A stretch of 64,000 bases of DNA from Antedon mediterranea (Eukaryota > Echinodermata > Crinoidea > Comatulida > Antedonidae), in the NCBI RefSeq assembly GCF_964355755.1, contig NC_092674.1, positions 13,833,001-13,897,000 on the forward strand, in the 5' to 3' direction. Shown in pieces: positions 1-11,130 of the stretch. Numbering within the stretch: position 1 is the first letter of the stretch; each line of letters starts with the position of its first letter. A program made the translations under genes and the position numbers. The notes beneath the pieces are model-generated. The model made no database searches. It was given only the letters and a program-made list of their open reading frames with translations, and was not told the DNA's origin.

Positions 1-1424
1 TATTTTTTTAATGTTTTATGAAATGAAAATCTTGATTCATATCCATTTATTGTATCATTTTGCATAAAATACAATGTTGCTCTACAGCACAACACAATGC
101 AAAAACAGAAAACTGAAAAAACCACGACATATCATTCTCTAACATTCAGTGCCCTAAAGACATATGGAAACAATGATTACGGAATCTATTACGAGAGGTG
201 ATGGACCTTTTTTTTAACGTCAAAATAGTGCATTGGATAGGTTAGGTCTTGCAAAATTGAATGTGTTTCCTCAGTAAAGTATCTTATAAAAAGAATCGAA
301 ATGAGATTTGCTTAATTATAAGTACTGTAGTCCTATACATTTTTTTTCTCACATTATTGATTGTCTCCATCCCCGAAACCTCGACTAAGAAATACCGGAA
401 TGGTGTCCGGCGGGGGATAGTTTATTACCATTAGTAAGGTCCTATGTAAAGCACCTAGAGGGGTCAGTGATCCATTAGGCGCTATTTAAATACTGTTTAT
501 TATTATTATTATTATTATACGTGAAGTATAACTAATAATACGTTCCAGCCAATTCCTACATGTGGTACAGGTAAACTATAAAATAAAGAATAATGAGAAT
601 ACTTTCAATGACAGATTTATCTGAAAAAAGGCCTAGAAATCAGATAGGGGAAGTGGAATGTTACAGGTAGTCAATATAGCCATTATATCTTATTAATCCT
701 TTCTGATCACTCTTAAGCCTGGTTCACACCTAATTGTTTGCACTTCAAGTATTATTATAAATATATTATATAATATATTATAAATAATAATTAATAATAT
801 AATTATAAATAATATATTATAAATATTATAATAATTATGACCTATCCACGTTCTATCACCATATTAAATAATTTGTCATTGTTTAAAGAAAACATTAATC
901 ATGATGTTTTTAAAGTGTAATAAGTGCTACTAAGCGCCTTTGATGTTTACATTGGTAGTTAATTACTGCAATACAAATACCTACTTATCAATATAAGTAT
1001 ATGCAAGTTACTTTTTGGTAACTTAAAATTAATTGTCATAAACAGGTTGTTTTAACATTTAAAAATGATACTGGTATGTACTTTTGTGTCTAATTTATCC
1101 AAAACAATATTATTTAAATTATAAACTTTTAATATTAAATCATTGGACAGTTTGTGTGATATGTGTAATGTACTTGCTAATTTAAAAAAAAAGTATGAAA
1201 GCAAACATAACAACAATGATTACTAGTTTCCCGAATAATTGTTGAATTAAACTAAAATTTGAACTCAACCATCACCGTGATGATATCGGGATATCCGCGT
1301 TAACGCACACAGTGTAACAAACATCTTGAAATACACTCATACTCTATAAACTGAAAACATGTATAGTGCTGAATTATGTCTATTATGTGTCATACAGTAC
1401 TAAGTGCGAATAACCAATAAAGTA
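1..1424. repeat. Duplicated intronic unit, copy 1, left part
   Basis: This stretch is non-coding and matches 11140-12401 almost base for base, with only scattered substitutions and small indels. Shared landmarks are the start around 'atgaaaatcttgattcat', an AT-only stretch (about 750-837 here, 11722-11805 in copy 2) and the end 'aataaccaataaagta'. Its continuation lies at 9474, after the large insertion at 1425. More diverged relatives occur at about 20380-22120, 28561-29021 and 42290-42960. I see no gene in it; it is probably intron of the minus-strand ankyrin gene. Confidence 0.8.
339..515 (+). mobile_element. LINE/SINE 3'-tail insertion ending in (TTA)n
   Basis: The segment is absent from copy 2 of the unit, where 'cctatac' runs straight into 'gtgaag' (about 11474). 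Here TATAC is duplicated at 334-338 and 516-520, a 5-bp target-site duplication. The 3' part contains the wording 'gtaaagcacctagagg', a 'ggcgctatttaaatactg' motif and a (TTA)n tail. This resembles the conserved 3' end of L2-type LINEs and SINEs that borrow it, but the class was recognised by eye only. The insertion postdates the duplication of the unit. Confidence 0.7.
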
Positions 1425-1439
1425 CACAGCAAAATTTGA

Positions 1440-3480
1440 AATTCTAAGCAAGAAAAAAAAATCTTGTTTTAAGAAAAAATTCTTAAAATAAGTATTTTTT
1501 TTCTTGTCAAGATTTAAAATTACTTAAAACAAGAAATAATTTTCTAGAAAAGACACATTTTCTTAAATTAAGTTTTGCAATATTCTTGAAAATGCTTATT
1601 ACAAGAAATATTTTACTTAAAATAAGAAGTCAATATCATTCTCTTCTTATTAAGAATAGTTTTGCTTAAAACAAGATTTGAAAATACTTAATTTGAAAAG
1701 TATTTTACTTAAAATAAGAAATCTATATTATATTTATCCCTATCAAGAATAATTTTTCTTAAATCAAGATTGATGAATTATAAAAATTACTTAAAACAAT
1801 CAATATTTTTCTAGGTAAGACAAAGTTTCTTAAATTAGGTTTCGCAATAGTCTTGAAAATACTTGTTTTGAGAAATATTTTACTTAAAATAAGAAGTCAA
1901 TTTCACACTACCCTTATCAAGATTATTTTTACTTGAATCAAGATTCGCAATATTCTTGAAAATGCTTATTACAAGAAATATTTTACTTAAAATAAGAAGT
2001 CAATATCATTCTCTTCTTATTAAGAATAGTTTTGCTTAAAACAAGATTTGAAAATACTTAATTTGAAAAGTATTTTACTTAAAATAAGAAATCAATATTA
2101 TATTTATCCCTATCAAGAATAATTTTTCTTAAATTAAGATTGATGAATTCTAAAAATTACTTAAAACAATAAATATTTTTCTAGGTAAGACAAAGTTTCT
2201 TAAATTAGGTTTCGCAATATTCTTAAAAATACTTATTTTGAGAAATGTTTTACTTAAAATAAGAAGTCAATATCATACTATCTTATCAAGACTATTTTTG
2301 CTTAAATTGAGATTCGCAATATTTTTAAAAATACTTATTTTGAGAAATGTTTTACTTAAAATAAGAAGTCAATATCATACTATCTTATCAAGACTATTTT
2401 TACTTGAATCAAGATTCGCAATATTCTTAAAAATACTTATTTCGAGAAATGTTTTACTTAAAATAAGAAGTCAATATCATACTATCTTATCAAGACTATT
2501 TTTGCTTAAATTGAGATTCGCAATATTTTAAAAAATACTTATTTTGAAAAATGTTTTACTTAAAATAAGAAGTCAATATCATACTATCCTATCAAGACTA
2601 TTTTTGCTTGAATTCAGATTCGCAATATTCTGATTTTGAGAAATGTTTTACTTAAAATAAGAAGTCAATATCATACTATCTTATCAAGACTATTTTTACT
2701 TGAATCAAGATTCGCAATATTCTTTAAAATACTTATTTTGAGAAATGTTTTACTTAAAATAAGAAGTCAATATCATACTATCTTATCAAGACTATTTTTG
2801 CTTAAATTGAGATTCGCAATATTTTTAAAAATACTTATTTTGAGAAATGTTTTACTTAAAATAAGAAGTCAATATCATACTATCTTATCAAGACTATTTT
2901 TACTTGAATCAAGATTCGCAATATTCTTAAAAATACTTATTTCGAGAAATGTTTTACTTAAAATAAGAAGTCAATATCATACTATCTTATCAAGACTATT
3001 TTTGCTTAAATTGAGATTCGCAATATTTTAAAAAATACTTATTTTGAAAAATGTTTTACTTAAAATAAGAAGTCAATATCATACTATCCTATCAAGACTA
3101 TTTTTGCTTGAATTCAGATTCGCAATATTCTGATTTTGAGAAATGTTTTACTTAAAATAAGAAGTCAATATCATACTATCTTATCAAGACTATTTTTACT
3201 TGAATCAAGATTCGCAATATTCTTTAAAATACTTATTTTGAGAAATGTTTTACTTAAAATAAGAAGTCAATATCATACTATCTTATCAAGACTATTTTTG
3301 CTTAAATTGAGATTCGCAATATTTTTAAAAATACTTATTTTGAGAAATGTTTTACTTAAGATAAGAAGTCAATATCATACTATATCCTATCAAGACTATT
3401 TTTGCTTGAATTGAAGTCAATTCTATTTTAATATTCTTAAAAATACTTATTTTGAGAAATGTTTTACTTAAAATAGATTG
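1440..3480. repeat. Left tandem array, ~102-bp units with higher-order repeats
   Basis: The basic unit of about 102 bp contains CTTAAAATAAG (an 11-bp palindrome), 'agaagtcaatatcat' and 'gattcgcaatatt'. Higher-order periods are visible: 360 bp (1561-1920 against 1921-2280) and 500 bp (the stretch near 2636 recurs at 3136). Outer copies are more degenerate than inner ones. The period is a multiple of three, so long open frames appear, but their products are only the array read as peptide. Confidence 0.9.
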
Positions 3481-3499
3481 TCAATATCCTTATATTCAC

Positions 3500-3570
3500 A
3501 CAACGGTAGAGCAGTTAGCACTTCAGTTTCAACTGAAAGAATCTGGGTAATCAAACTGTTTGTGCTTTGA
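3500..3570 (+). repeat. tRNA-like / SINE-head remnant
   Basis: The stretch 'ggtagagcagttagcac' resembles the D-arm and A box of a tRNA. It is followed by a small stem (cttcag ... ctgaaag) in the position of an anticodon arm and by a degenerate B-box-like 'gggtaatcaaactg'. It does not fold into an intact tRNA, so it is probably a decayed tRNA-derived SINE head or pseudo-tRNA at the edge of the left array. Confidence 0.25.
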
Positions 3571-4812
3571 ATAATCGATTGCACTGCAACCACCTAGGCC
3601 TAAAGAAAATAATATTGATTTAATATTTTTTATATTCAAGTTTTAATATGTTTAAAAACTAAGTTGTGCTTTAGTTGGGGAGCTATGCAGCCTAACAAAA
3701 AAAATGTTATTTGTAACAATGAAATTGGTCACAAAAAAATGCAACATAAACTTAGAGTGTATAATGCCTAGGCCTAGGCCTAGTACCCAAGTCCTATAGT
3801 TACTATAGCTAATAGTCCTGTATATAACAGTACCAGCAAGGCCTAGGAAATAGACGTATTTCTCTAATAAAAAATAGTTTAAAATGCATAATTGTTGTAA
3901 TTTTAAAGCAAAATGGCTTACCTGTGGAATCTTGTTTCTCTCCTTTAATTTTAGTAGAAAGAAATCAGCATTTTTTATACTATTATCTGCTTGTTCATCC
4001 TCTAGTTAGTAGGCCTTCTTGCTGAGCATCAACAAGATAATTAATATTATTTCAATCATTAACAGTATAACAATACTAGAATTATCACTACTACTATCGT
4101 CAGTTGATAAATCATCCCCGTTATAATAGTTTTTTTCTTCATTAACTTCGTCAGTCTCCTAGTCTAGGCCTAGTTCTACTTCATCCTCAATTGGCATCCT
4201 CGTTTTCTCCAGGCATACTTATTACTGATGTTTCCATCGTCAACTGCAGGAGGTTGCCGATTGTTATACTCGTCCTTAAAATGGCGTCTTATGACATGCT
4301 TGTAAAACGAATTGTAAATTCCAAAGCTTGCCGGGCAGCGAACCACCAATTCCACATGTTACTCGAAAATTCGGAGTATTTCCATGAATTGAATTATAAT
4401 GCCTTAGCAAATAGGGTAGCAAATACTGTACCTACTTCAGTTTACTGGCACAAACTTATCGCTTTTTTTCGGACTGCAACAAACATGTGTCATTATTATT
4501 GTCTGTCGTATTACTGTTGGTCCAGACGTTTTACAGATTTGCTTTAACCACCATGGAGGTTTATACCTCCATGCTTTAACGTTGAGCAGTATAATGACCT
4601 TATACATTCTGGGTAAAAGGCCAGCGATAAATTTTTGGTTATAGTTGAAAAACAACACTGTGTGTGGTCGATGACCTAGCTCCCGGCGGGATCATGGCCA
4701 ACGGTTTTTTAAAGTAATCATTCAAAATCTAGAGTTTGTAAGTAAAAGACACCTTTCATCGCAATTTATATATTAAATGCTTCAATAGGCCTAGTAAGAT
4801 TAGTCTAATATA

Positions 4813-4879
4813 ATGTCGAAGGAAGACGCTTTGTTGAAGATCCGAGAAATAGATGAAGAAGTGGCCAACATTTTAACAG
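4813..4879 (+). CDS. Possible first coding exon inside the 8-kb element
   Basis: An ATG opens 22 codons of an acidic, helix-like peptide (starts MSKEDALLKIREID) that run into ACA-G followed by GTTCGT, a plausible splice donor leaving phase 1. The surroundings are unusually rich in C and G for this window (4660-4700). The next exon cannot be assigned: the nearest acceptor-like site, at about 5434, gives an immediate stop in this phase, whereas one near 5975 stays open for about 26 codons. I do not recognise the protein. Chance is a real alternative. Confidence 0.2.
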
Positions 4880-7179
4880 GTTCGTAGGCCTAATAATTAT
4901 ATTTTAATCTGCCAGCAGTCTAGGCCTAGCCTAGGCTCCTTCCTAGTTAGTAATACTGTAGGCCTGGAACTAGTAGGTCTAGGCTAGCCTACTATGCCTG
5001 TACTGACGGACAGGTGTATAGGTTTAGCTTAGCATTTTAGTTCAGACATTGACAGAGGGGACAAATATTGTCGGACCTATTTCAGCTAGGTATAAGGAAG
5101 GCCTAATAATAGATAATACAATTATAATGTAACAGTTATTTTGTAATGTAGCCATGAAATATCTACGAAGGATTATACTGTATTATATACACATATTCCA
5201 ATGAGAAATATAATGACATTTAAAAACACTTCTTTATATTTAATTAATTGTACACACTAAGTAATCCCCGAAGTGATCACATCGATATTGAAACTTTATG
5301 TTTTTAACTCTAAATTTAAAAAAAACATACTAAAAAAACAAACAAAAAACATACGTACTGCATAACTAAAATTGTTATATTAAATTTCTTTTTAAAAAAC
5401 TGTGTTATTTACAATATCTTAAATTATTTGTTAGGTAATTGAAGAAGTTCGAAGGATACTAATTATTACTAGGCAAAGAGGAATGAAATACAAAAGAAAG
5501 CTTTTTAAAAAAGTTCTTAGCAAATTTTTCCAAAGAAGAGAATAATATAGTTTATTTTGGTATTTTAAAGAGAAACACCAGTCCTCCATCTGGTAAGTAC
5601 AGTGTATGTTTTTGTACTTTTATCTATTCATAAATAGTTTTAATTTTATAATGGACCAATGGTAGTGAGGAAAATACGTGTACATATTGTGTACGTATTT
5701 TTAACAGCTTGGTTCGACTCAAGCTAGTGTCATGCACTCCTCCCTTTGACAACTAAAATTAAATAAATGACTTATGAATATTAATTTTTGACATATTATT
5801 GCTCTCCTGGCCAGCCCACCCTTTCCCCTTCCTTTTACATTGACCACCTACAAAACTGTAGGCTACATTATTTAAAATTTGAGCTACAGTATATCAAGTT
5901 TATGTCCATACATTATTCCACTCATTTAAATAAATTTATATAATATAATGTTTTCAATTTGTTATTTTTGGTTAGGTTCAAAGATAACCCATATGTTGTC
6001 AAATCTGTCAAACATATTTGTTGGGAAAAACTCATCAAAAAAAGTCTGCCGACCTTGAAGGTATTTAGTGTTTTTTAAAATTTAAAATACAAGTAACATT
6101 ATGTACATTAAAAAAAAATATCTTAAAGTGTTTTTTTAAAATCAAATTTATCTTAGCTTAAAATTCGAGGTATATACTATGTTTACAATAATTTATTAAA
6201 ATCAAACAATTAAACAAAATTTACATTTAATTGTATGATTGTTATTATAAACATTGATACGGAATAAAAACATCAATCAGGATTGAGCACCGTTTTGCGT
6301 ATTGTCTTCCTAAATAGTAATATTAAAAATAAATTTAGACCCTAATAATTTAACTAAAAATAATAGATACAGCCAGGCCTGTCTTTGGGATCGGTATAAA
6401 CAGGGCAAAGTTTGTGATTAAAAAGTTCAAATGCATATTCCACCCACCCTTATGTCTTATAATGTAAAATTATTCTTACCACCGTTCTAATATTGCGTCA
6501 TGTTTTTGTGTTTACCGCCCCAGATATAGGACTCTAAAACCACACCGTACCCAATTAGTTGATGATGTTACACATATTTTAAATACAGTAATAACTAAAA
6601 CTATATTAATCTCTTTTCATTTTTAGGAACATGAATAAAGATCCAGAATCCTGGTCTTCACGCCGTTCAGGTAATATGCCGGTATTGCTTTTGGACACAG
6701 AAATGGCCTACATTAAAGTTTAGCAAACAATTCTAACTACAAAGAAAGCAAAATTAGATGAGGCTCTAGTTACTCTCCTCTCCACTTTTTACCTTCTGGA
6801 TTTCGATTATCCAAAATGAAAAGAAGTAGGCCTCACTATCCTTTAACAGTTAGTGATTTGTGATGAAAACACACCTGTACACTTGACAAAGGCTGTTGAA
6901 TCATCATTAGTATACATTAATAAATTTAAAGACACCTAATAGTTTAAAGCCCAGGTGCGGGAGAAGAATTTTACGAAATTTGTATTTTACCATTTTAATG
7001 TTTTTAAGTTTTCTTTTGATGGCATTTTATTATTAATAAAAACAAGTTTGTTTTAAAGAAGTTGTATATATTATTGTACCTAATGTCATGTAAATTGTAG
7101 TTCTTAATGAAAATAACAGTATTGTTAATATTATGTTTTATAACATTCTTGAATTTATTTGTTTAAGTAAACTATTACT

Positions 7180-9230
7180 TAAAATGAGTATTCATTTATC
7201 GTTCTTAAAATAAATTTTTAATGATTTATATTTTATAGAATTCTTGTTTCAAGCAATTTTTTTCCCAATATAAGTAAGAATTTACGAATTTTAATTTGAT
7301 AGAATTCTTGTTTCAAGCAATACTTTTCTTAAAATAAGTAAACATTTACTGGTTTTTATTTGATAGACTTCTTGTTTACTTATTTAAAAAAAAGTTTTGC
7401 TTGAAACAAGAATTCTACAAATAAAAATCGGATCTTACTTATTTTAAGAAATATATTGCTTGAAACAAGAAAACTAAAAATATAAATCGGAATATTCTTA
7501 CTTATTTTAAGAAAAATATTGCTTAAAACAAGAATTCTAAAAAATACAAACCGGAATATTTTTACTTATTTTAAGAAAAATATTGCTTGAAACAAGAATT
7601 CTACAAATAAAAATCGGAATATTCTTACTTATTTTAAGAAATATATTGCTTGAAACAAGAATTCAAAAAATACAAATCGGAATATTCTTACTTATTTTAA
7701 GAAAAATATTGCTTGAAACAAGAATTCAAAAAATACAAATCGGAATATTCTTACTTATTTTAAGAAAAATATTGCTTGAAACAAGAATTCAAAAAATACA
7801 AATCGGATATTCTTACTTATTTTAAGAAATATATTGCTTGAAACAAGAATATTAAAATTAAAAATCGGAATATTCTTACTTATTTTAAGAAAAATATTGC
7901 TTAAAACAAGAATTCTAAAAAATACAAATCGGAATATTCTTACTTATTTTAAGAAAAATATTGCTTGAAACAAGAATTCTACAAATAAAAATCGGAATAT
8001 TCTTACTTATTTTAAGAAATATTTTGCTTGAAACAAGAATTCAAAAAATACAAATCGGAATATTCTTACTTATTTTAAGAAAAATATTGCTTGAAACAAG
8101 AATTCAAAAAATACAAATCGGAATATTCTTACTTATTTTAAGAAAAATATTGCTTGAAACAAGAATTCAAAAAATAAAAATCGGAATATTCTTACTTATT
8201 TTAAGAAATATCTTGCTTGAAACAAGAATTCAAAAAAATACAAATCGGAATATTCTTACTTATTTTAAGAAATATATTGCTTGAAACAAGAATTCTATAA
8301 AATACAAATCGGAATATTCTTACTTATTTTAAGAAAAATATTGCTTGAAACAAGAATTCAAAAAATACAAATCGGAATATTCTTACTTATTTTAAGAAAT
8401 ATATTGCTTGAAACAAGAATATTAAAATTAAAAATCGGAATATTCTTACTTATTTTAAGAAAAATATTGCTTAAAACAAGAATTCTAAAAAATACAAATC
8501 GGAATATTCTTACTTATTTTAAGAAAAATATTGCTTGAAACAAGAATTCTACAAATAAAAATCGGAATATTCTTACTTATTTTAAGAAATATTTTGCTTG
8601 AAACAAGAATTCAAAAAATACAAATCGGAATATTCTTACTTATTTTAAGAAAAAAATTGCTTGAAACAAGAATTCAAAAAATACAAATCGGAATATTCTT
8701 ACTTATTTTAAGAAAAATATTGCTTGAAACAAGAATTCAAAAAATACAAATCGGAATATTCTTACTTATTTTAAGAAAAATATTGCTTGAAACAAGAATT
8801 CAAAAAATAAAAATCGGAATATTCTTACTTATTTTAAGAAATATCTTGCTTGAAACAAGAATTCAAAAAAATACAAATCGGAATATTCTTACTTATTTTA
8901 AGAAATATATTGCTTGAAACAAGAATTCTATAAAATACAAATCGGAATATTCTTACTTATTTTAAGAAATATCTTGCTTGAAACAAGAATTCAAAAAAAT
9001 ACAAATCGGAATATTCTTATTTATTTTAAGAAATATATTGCTTGAAACAAGAATTCTATAAAATAAAAATCGGAATATTCTTACTTATTTTAAGAAATAT
9101 ATTGCTTGAAACAAGAATTCAAAAAAATACAAATCGGAATATTCTTACTTATTTTAAGAAAAATATTGCTTGAAACAAGAATTCTATTTTAAAAAATCGA
9201 TAAATTGTTACTTATTTTAAGGCAGATACT
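7180..9230. repeat. Right tandem array, ~63-bp units with orientation switch
   Basis: The unit of about 63 bp carries CTTATTTTAAG, 'aaatattgcttgaaacaagaattc' and 'aaatcggaatattctta'. The palindrome-like CTTGAAACAAG / CTTGTTTCAAG recurs in every unit. From about 7180 to 7375 the units run in the opposite orientation (cttgtttcaagcaa ... cttaaaataag); they switch to forward near 7378. Blocks repeat at 378 bp (7583 to 7961) and 570 bp (7961 to 8531). Past about 9230 the last 240 bp are a looser mix of cttgttaagaa-type motifs that ends at the terminal inverted repeat. Confidence 0.9.
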
Positions 9231-9473
9231 GCTTAAAACAAGAATGAAAAAAGCAATTAAATTCTTGGTAAGAATATTGTTCTTAAAGTATTATTTCTTG
9301 GTAAGAATAATTTTCTTGATAAGAATTTGTGTGATTCTTGTTAAGAATTTTACGATTCTTGGTAAGCCAAAAAGTATTGAAATACGGACAAGTCAAAATT
9401 TACTTGTTTCAAGAAATATTTTGCTTGAAACAAGTTTTTTTTTTCTTAAAACAAGAATCAGAATTTTGCTGTG

Positions 9474-11130
9474 TAGTGTTTTTTTTCGTAACGAAAACAA
9501 TGCATTTAATTTGATATTTTTCTTGATAGTATAATATTCAATTGTTTGGTGTATGTCACTGTTATGAGTCCAGGTAAGCACAACTGTGACATCTATTGTC
9601 TATAAACGTCTATAAATTTCAAGTCCTTTATTGTCTGACTTGGTTTTGAATGAAGTTATAGGCCTTCAAATTCAAATGTCAAATGAATACTAATATTGGT
9701 GTCCTTTCTACATGATCTCAAGCTCTTCCGCTAGTCACCTAATCGACCAAAAATATTGGTATGCATACAGAGAGTCATGTCAGGAATAAACAATGTAAGT
9801 CGCTTATTACGAAGATGGACCTATTTCATTATGTAACTGCTGTTGTCACTATGATGTTATTTACGTACATAATTTGTATAATTAATGTTTATCTATTGTG
9901 TAATCACTTATAGAACTTAACTGATTTTAAATCAATGGGAGCTCATCAGTTATATACATTATAATGTTTTCAGATTTGACAAAATAATTAAAACTGATTA
10001 CTTTCCGATTATCAGAAAGCTTAAATGTGTTAATATTTACATAAACAATGGTACGAAGACGTAAACTTACTGTGAGCTTCTGCATTTAATATATACTATT
10101 AAGAGGCTAATTATGGCTATTTCAAATAACAGTTCGGAATAGTTGGATTTTGTTGCTTATATTCGAAATTGTCTTTTATTTCAAACTCACAAAAACGGGC
10201 AATGAAAATGTCGTTATTAAAAACATTATTTTAAGCTTATTCAGTATAGTTAAATTATTCAATTTATTCATTTATTTATATGTGTTGTTCCTTTTTTTTC
10301 TTTTTACTTGGTTAGATAAAACATGTTAGTGATAAAATGCCAATATTCTAGTTAACATTCTTCATTTAATGATAATCCCACAAATTGCACTATTTGTGTA
10401 TACTTAAATAGGTAGCTCTTTTCGTATATTTGTTGCTGTTAGGAAAATAAATATTTCACTTCAAAAACTTTCCAAAAATAGTGGTACACAACAATGACAA
10501 CAAAAAAGAGGGGAAAAAACTCTATTTTACGTTCTTGTTATATAAATATTATGAACGACTGAATTATATAGCACATAATATTTATGTGGGTAACACTTAC
10601 TTTTGCCTGAAGATCCAATTTAGCACCTTCCTTGAGCAAAATAGTGCAAACATCTGTGTGGCCGTTTCGTGCAGCCACATGTAAAGGTGACGCTCCATCC
10701 TGAAATATTACAAACATTATGTTATAGTATTTTCTATCTCTAAACAAAGTAGTAAAATATTGTCCTGAAATCAAAACGATGTGATCAATTAAAAATGACG
10801 GTATAGTTTTAAATATTGCTACATAGTTAAATTAAATAAAGAGTATTAGGCCTAACCCTTTTTTTAAAGATAATGTATTGTATACATATACATTTGTATT
10901 TCTTGTAGACCTATAACATTTTTTTATAGTGCTTTATAAATTTATAAAACAAATAAGTGGTTTTTTTTTGGCCTGAAAAGTAAACACTTCATCCGGTAGT
11001 GCTAACTAGTCTGAATGTAAACTGGCAGTTACAGCTAAAATATATCTAGCCTCCAAATTCTGTTCAGGTAACACATTTTGACTGCTAAATTGTTACTATT
11101 GGTTTCATTTTACCGTTACCTGGAGGGTAT
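9474..11130. repeat. Duplicated intronic unit, copy 1, right part with ankyrin exon
   Basis: The sequence resumes the host unit after the 8-kb insertion. About 9476-10490 matches 12402-13440. The stretch 10540-11130, which carries the ankyrin exon, has no match after copy 2 but matches 28020-28560. The unit boundary lies at about 11130 ('ttaccgttacctggaggg'), where the next copy begins. Confidence 0.8.
10601..10699 (-). CDS. Ankyrin-repeat exon (33 codons)
   Basis: On the minus strand an acceptor (tttcag) precedes 99 nt that encode one complete ankyrin repeat. It starts DGASPLHVAARNGHTDVC and continues with TILLKEGAKLDL, followed by the donor GTAAGTG. Length is exactly 33 codons, phase 0 at both ends, the usual one-repeat-per-exon arrangement. 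The consensus features are present: SPLHVAA (variant of TPLHLAA), GH, the V-x2-LL helix and the GA turn. Ankyrin repeats mediate protein binding; the parent protein cannot be named from one repeat. A related intact exon lies at 40449-40547 and a broken copy at 28073-28128, all on the minus strand. Confidence 0.85.

Larger units (their letters stand above)
3481..7179. other. Interior of the 8-kb element, no recognised transposase
   Basis: About 3.7 kb of mostly single-copy AT-rich sequence lies between the two arrays. It has many AGGCCTA motifs (3590-3850, 4160-5100), a tRNA-like stretch near 3500 and a few exon-like islands. Examples are an ATG with a possible splice donor at 4813-4879, a donor-like 'ctggtaagta' at about 5591, and a short open stretch bounded by 'gttag' and 'aaggtattt' at about 5976-6060. 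The splice phases of these islands do not join into one convincing protein. No DDE/D transposase, helicase or reverse transcriptase motif was seen. It may be captured host sequence. Confidence 0.5.
1425..9473. mobile_element. 8-kb fold-back-type DNA transposon with tandem-repeat ends
   Basis: The element begins CACAGCAAAATT and ends with the exact reverse complement, giving 12-bp perfect terminal inverted repeats. TA flanks both ends (1423-1424 and 9474-9475). Copy 2 of the host unit holds the uninterrupted site 'aataaagtagtgttttt' with one TA at 12400-12401, so the 8049-bp insertion and its TA duplication are exact. Inside the termini are a left array of about 102-bp units (about 1440-3480), a 3.7-kb interior, and a right array of about 63-bp units (about 7180-9230). 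Both arrays are full of short palindromes. I recognise no transposase, so it is probably non-autonomous. The plan recalls fold-back elements such as sea urchin TU or Drosophila FB. A TA duplication also fits Tc1/mariner-like or CMC-like (Mirage) mobilisers; the superfamily is undetermined. Confidence 0.85.

Noticed and set aside
2238-3414. Long open frames with 34-residue repeats in the left array
   Set aside because: The 102-bp repeat period is a multiple of three, so a stop-free frame is propagated through the array. The peptide is only translated satellite, without signal peptide, start context or splice sites.
4191-4658. Overlapping open frames on both strands near 4.2-4.6 kb
   Set aside because: They overlap each other, lack motifs and are not supported by splice phase. 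Chance is more likely.
7583-8917. Open frames with 21-residue repeats in the right array
   Set aside because: Same cause: a 63-bp period keeps one frame open. Composition follows the AT-rich repeat, not a protein.
7180-9230. Regular short repeats resembling a CRISPR array
   Set aside because: The units are contiguous with no unique spacers, and this is a eukaryotic sequence with introns.
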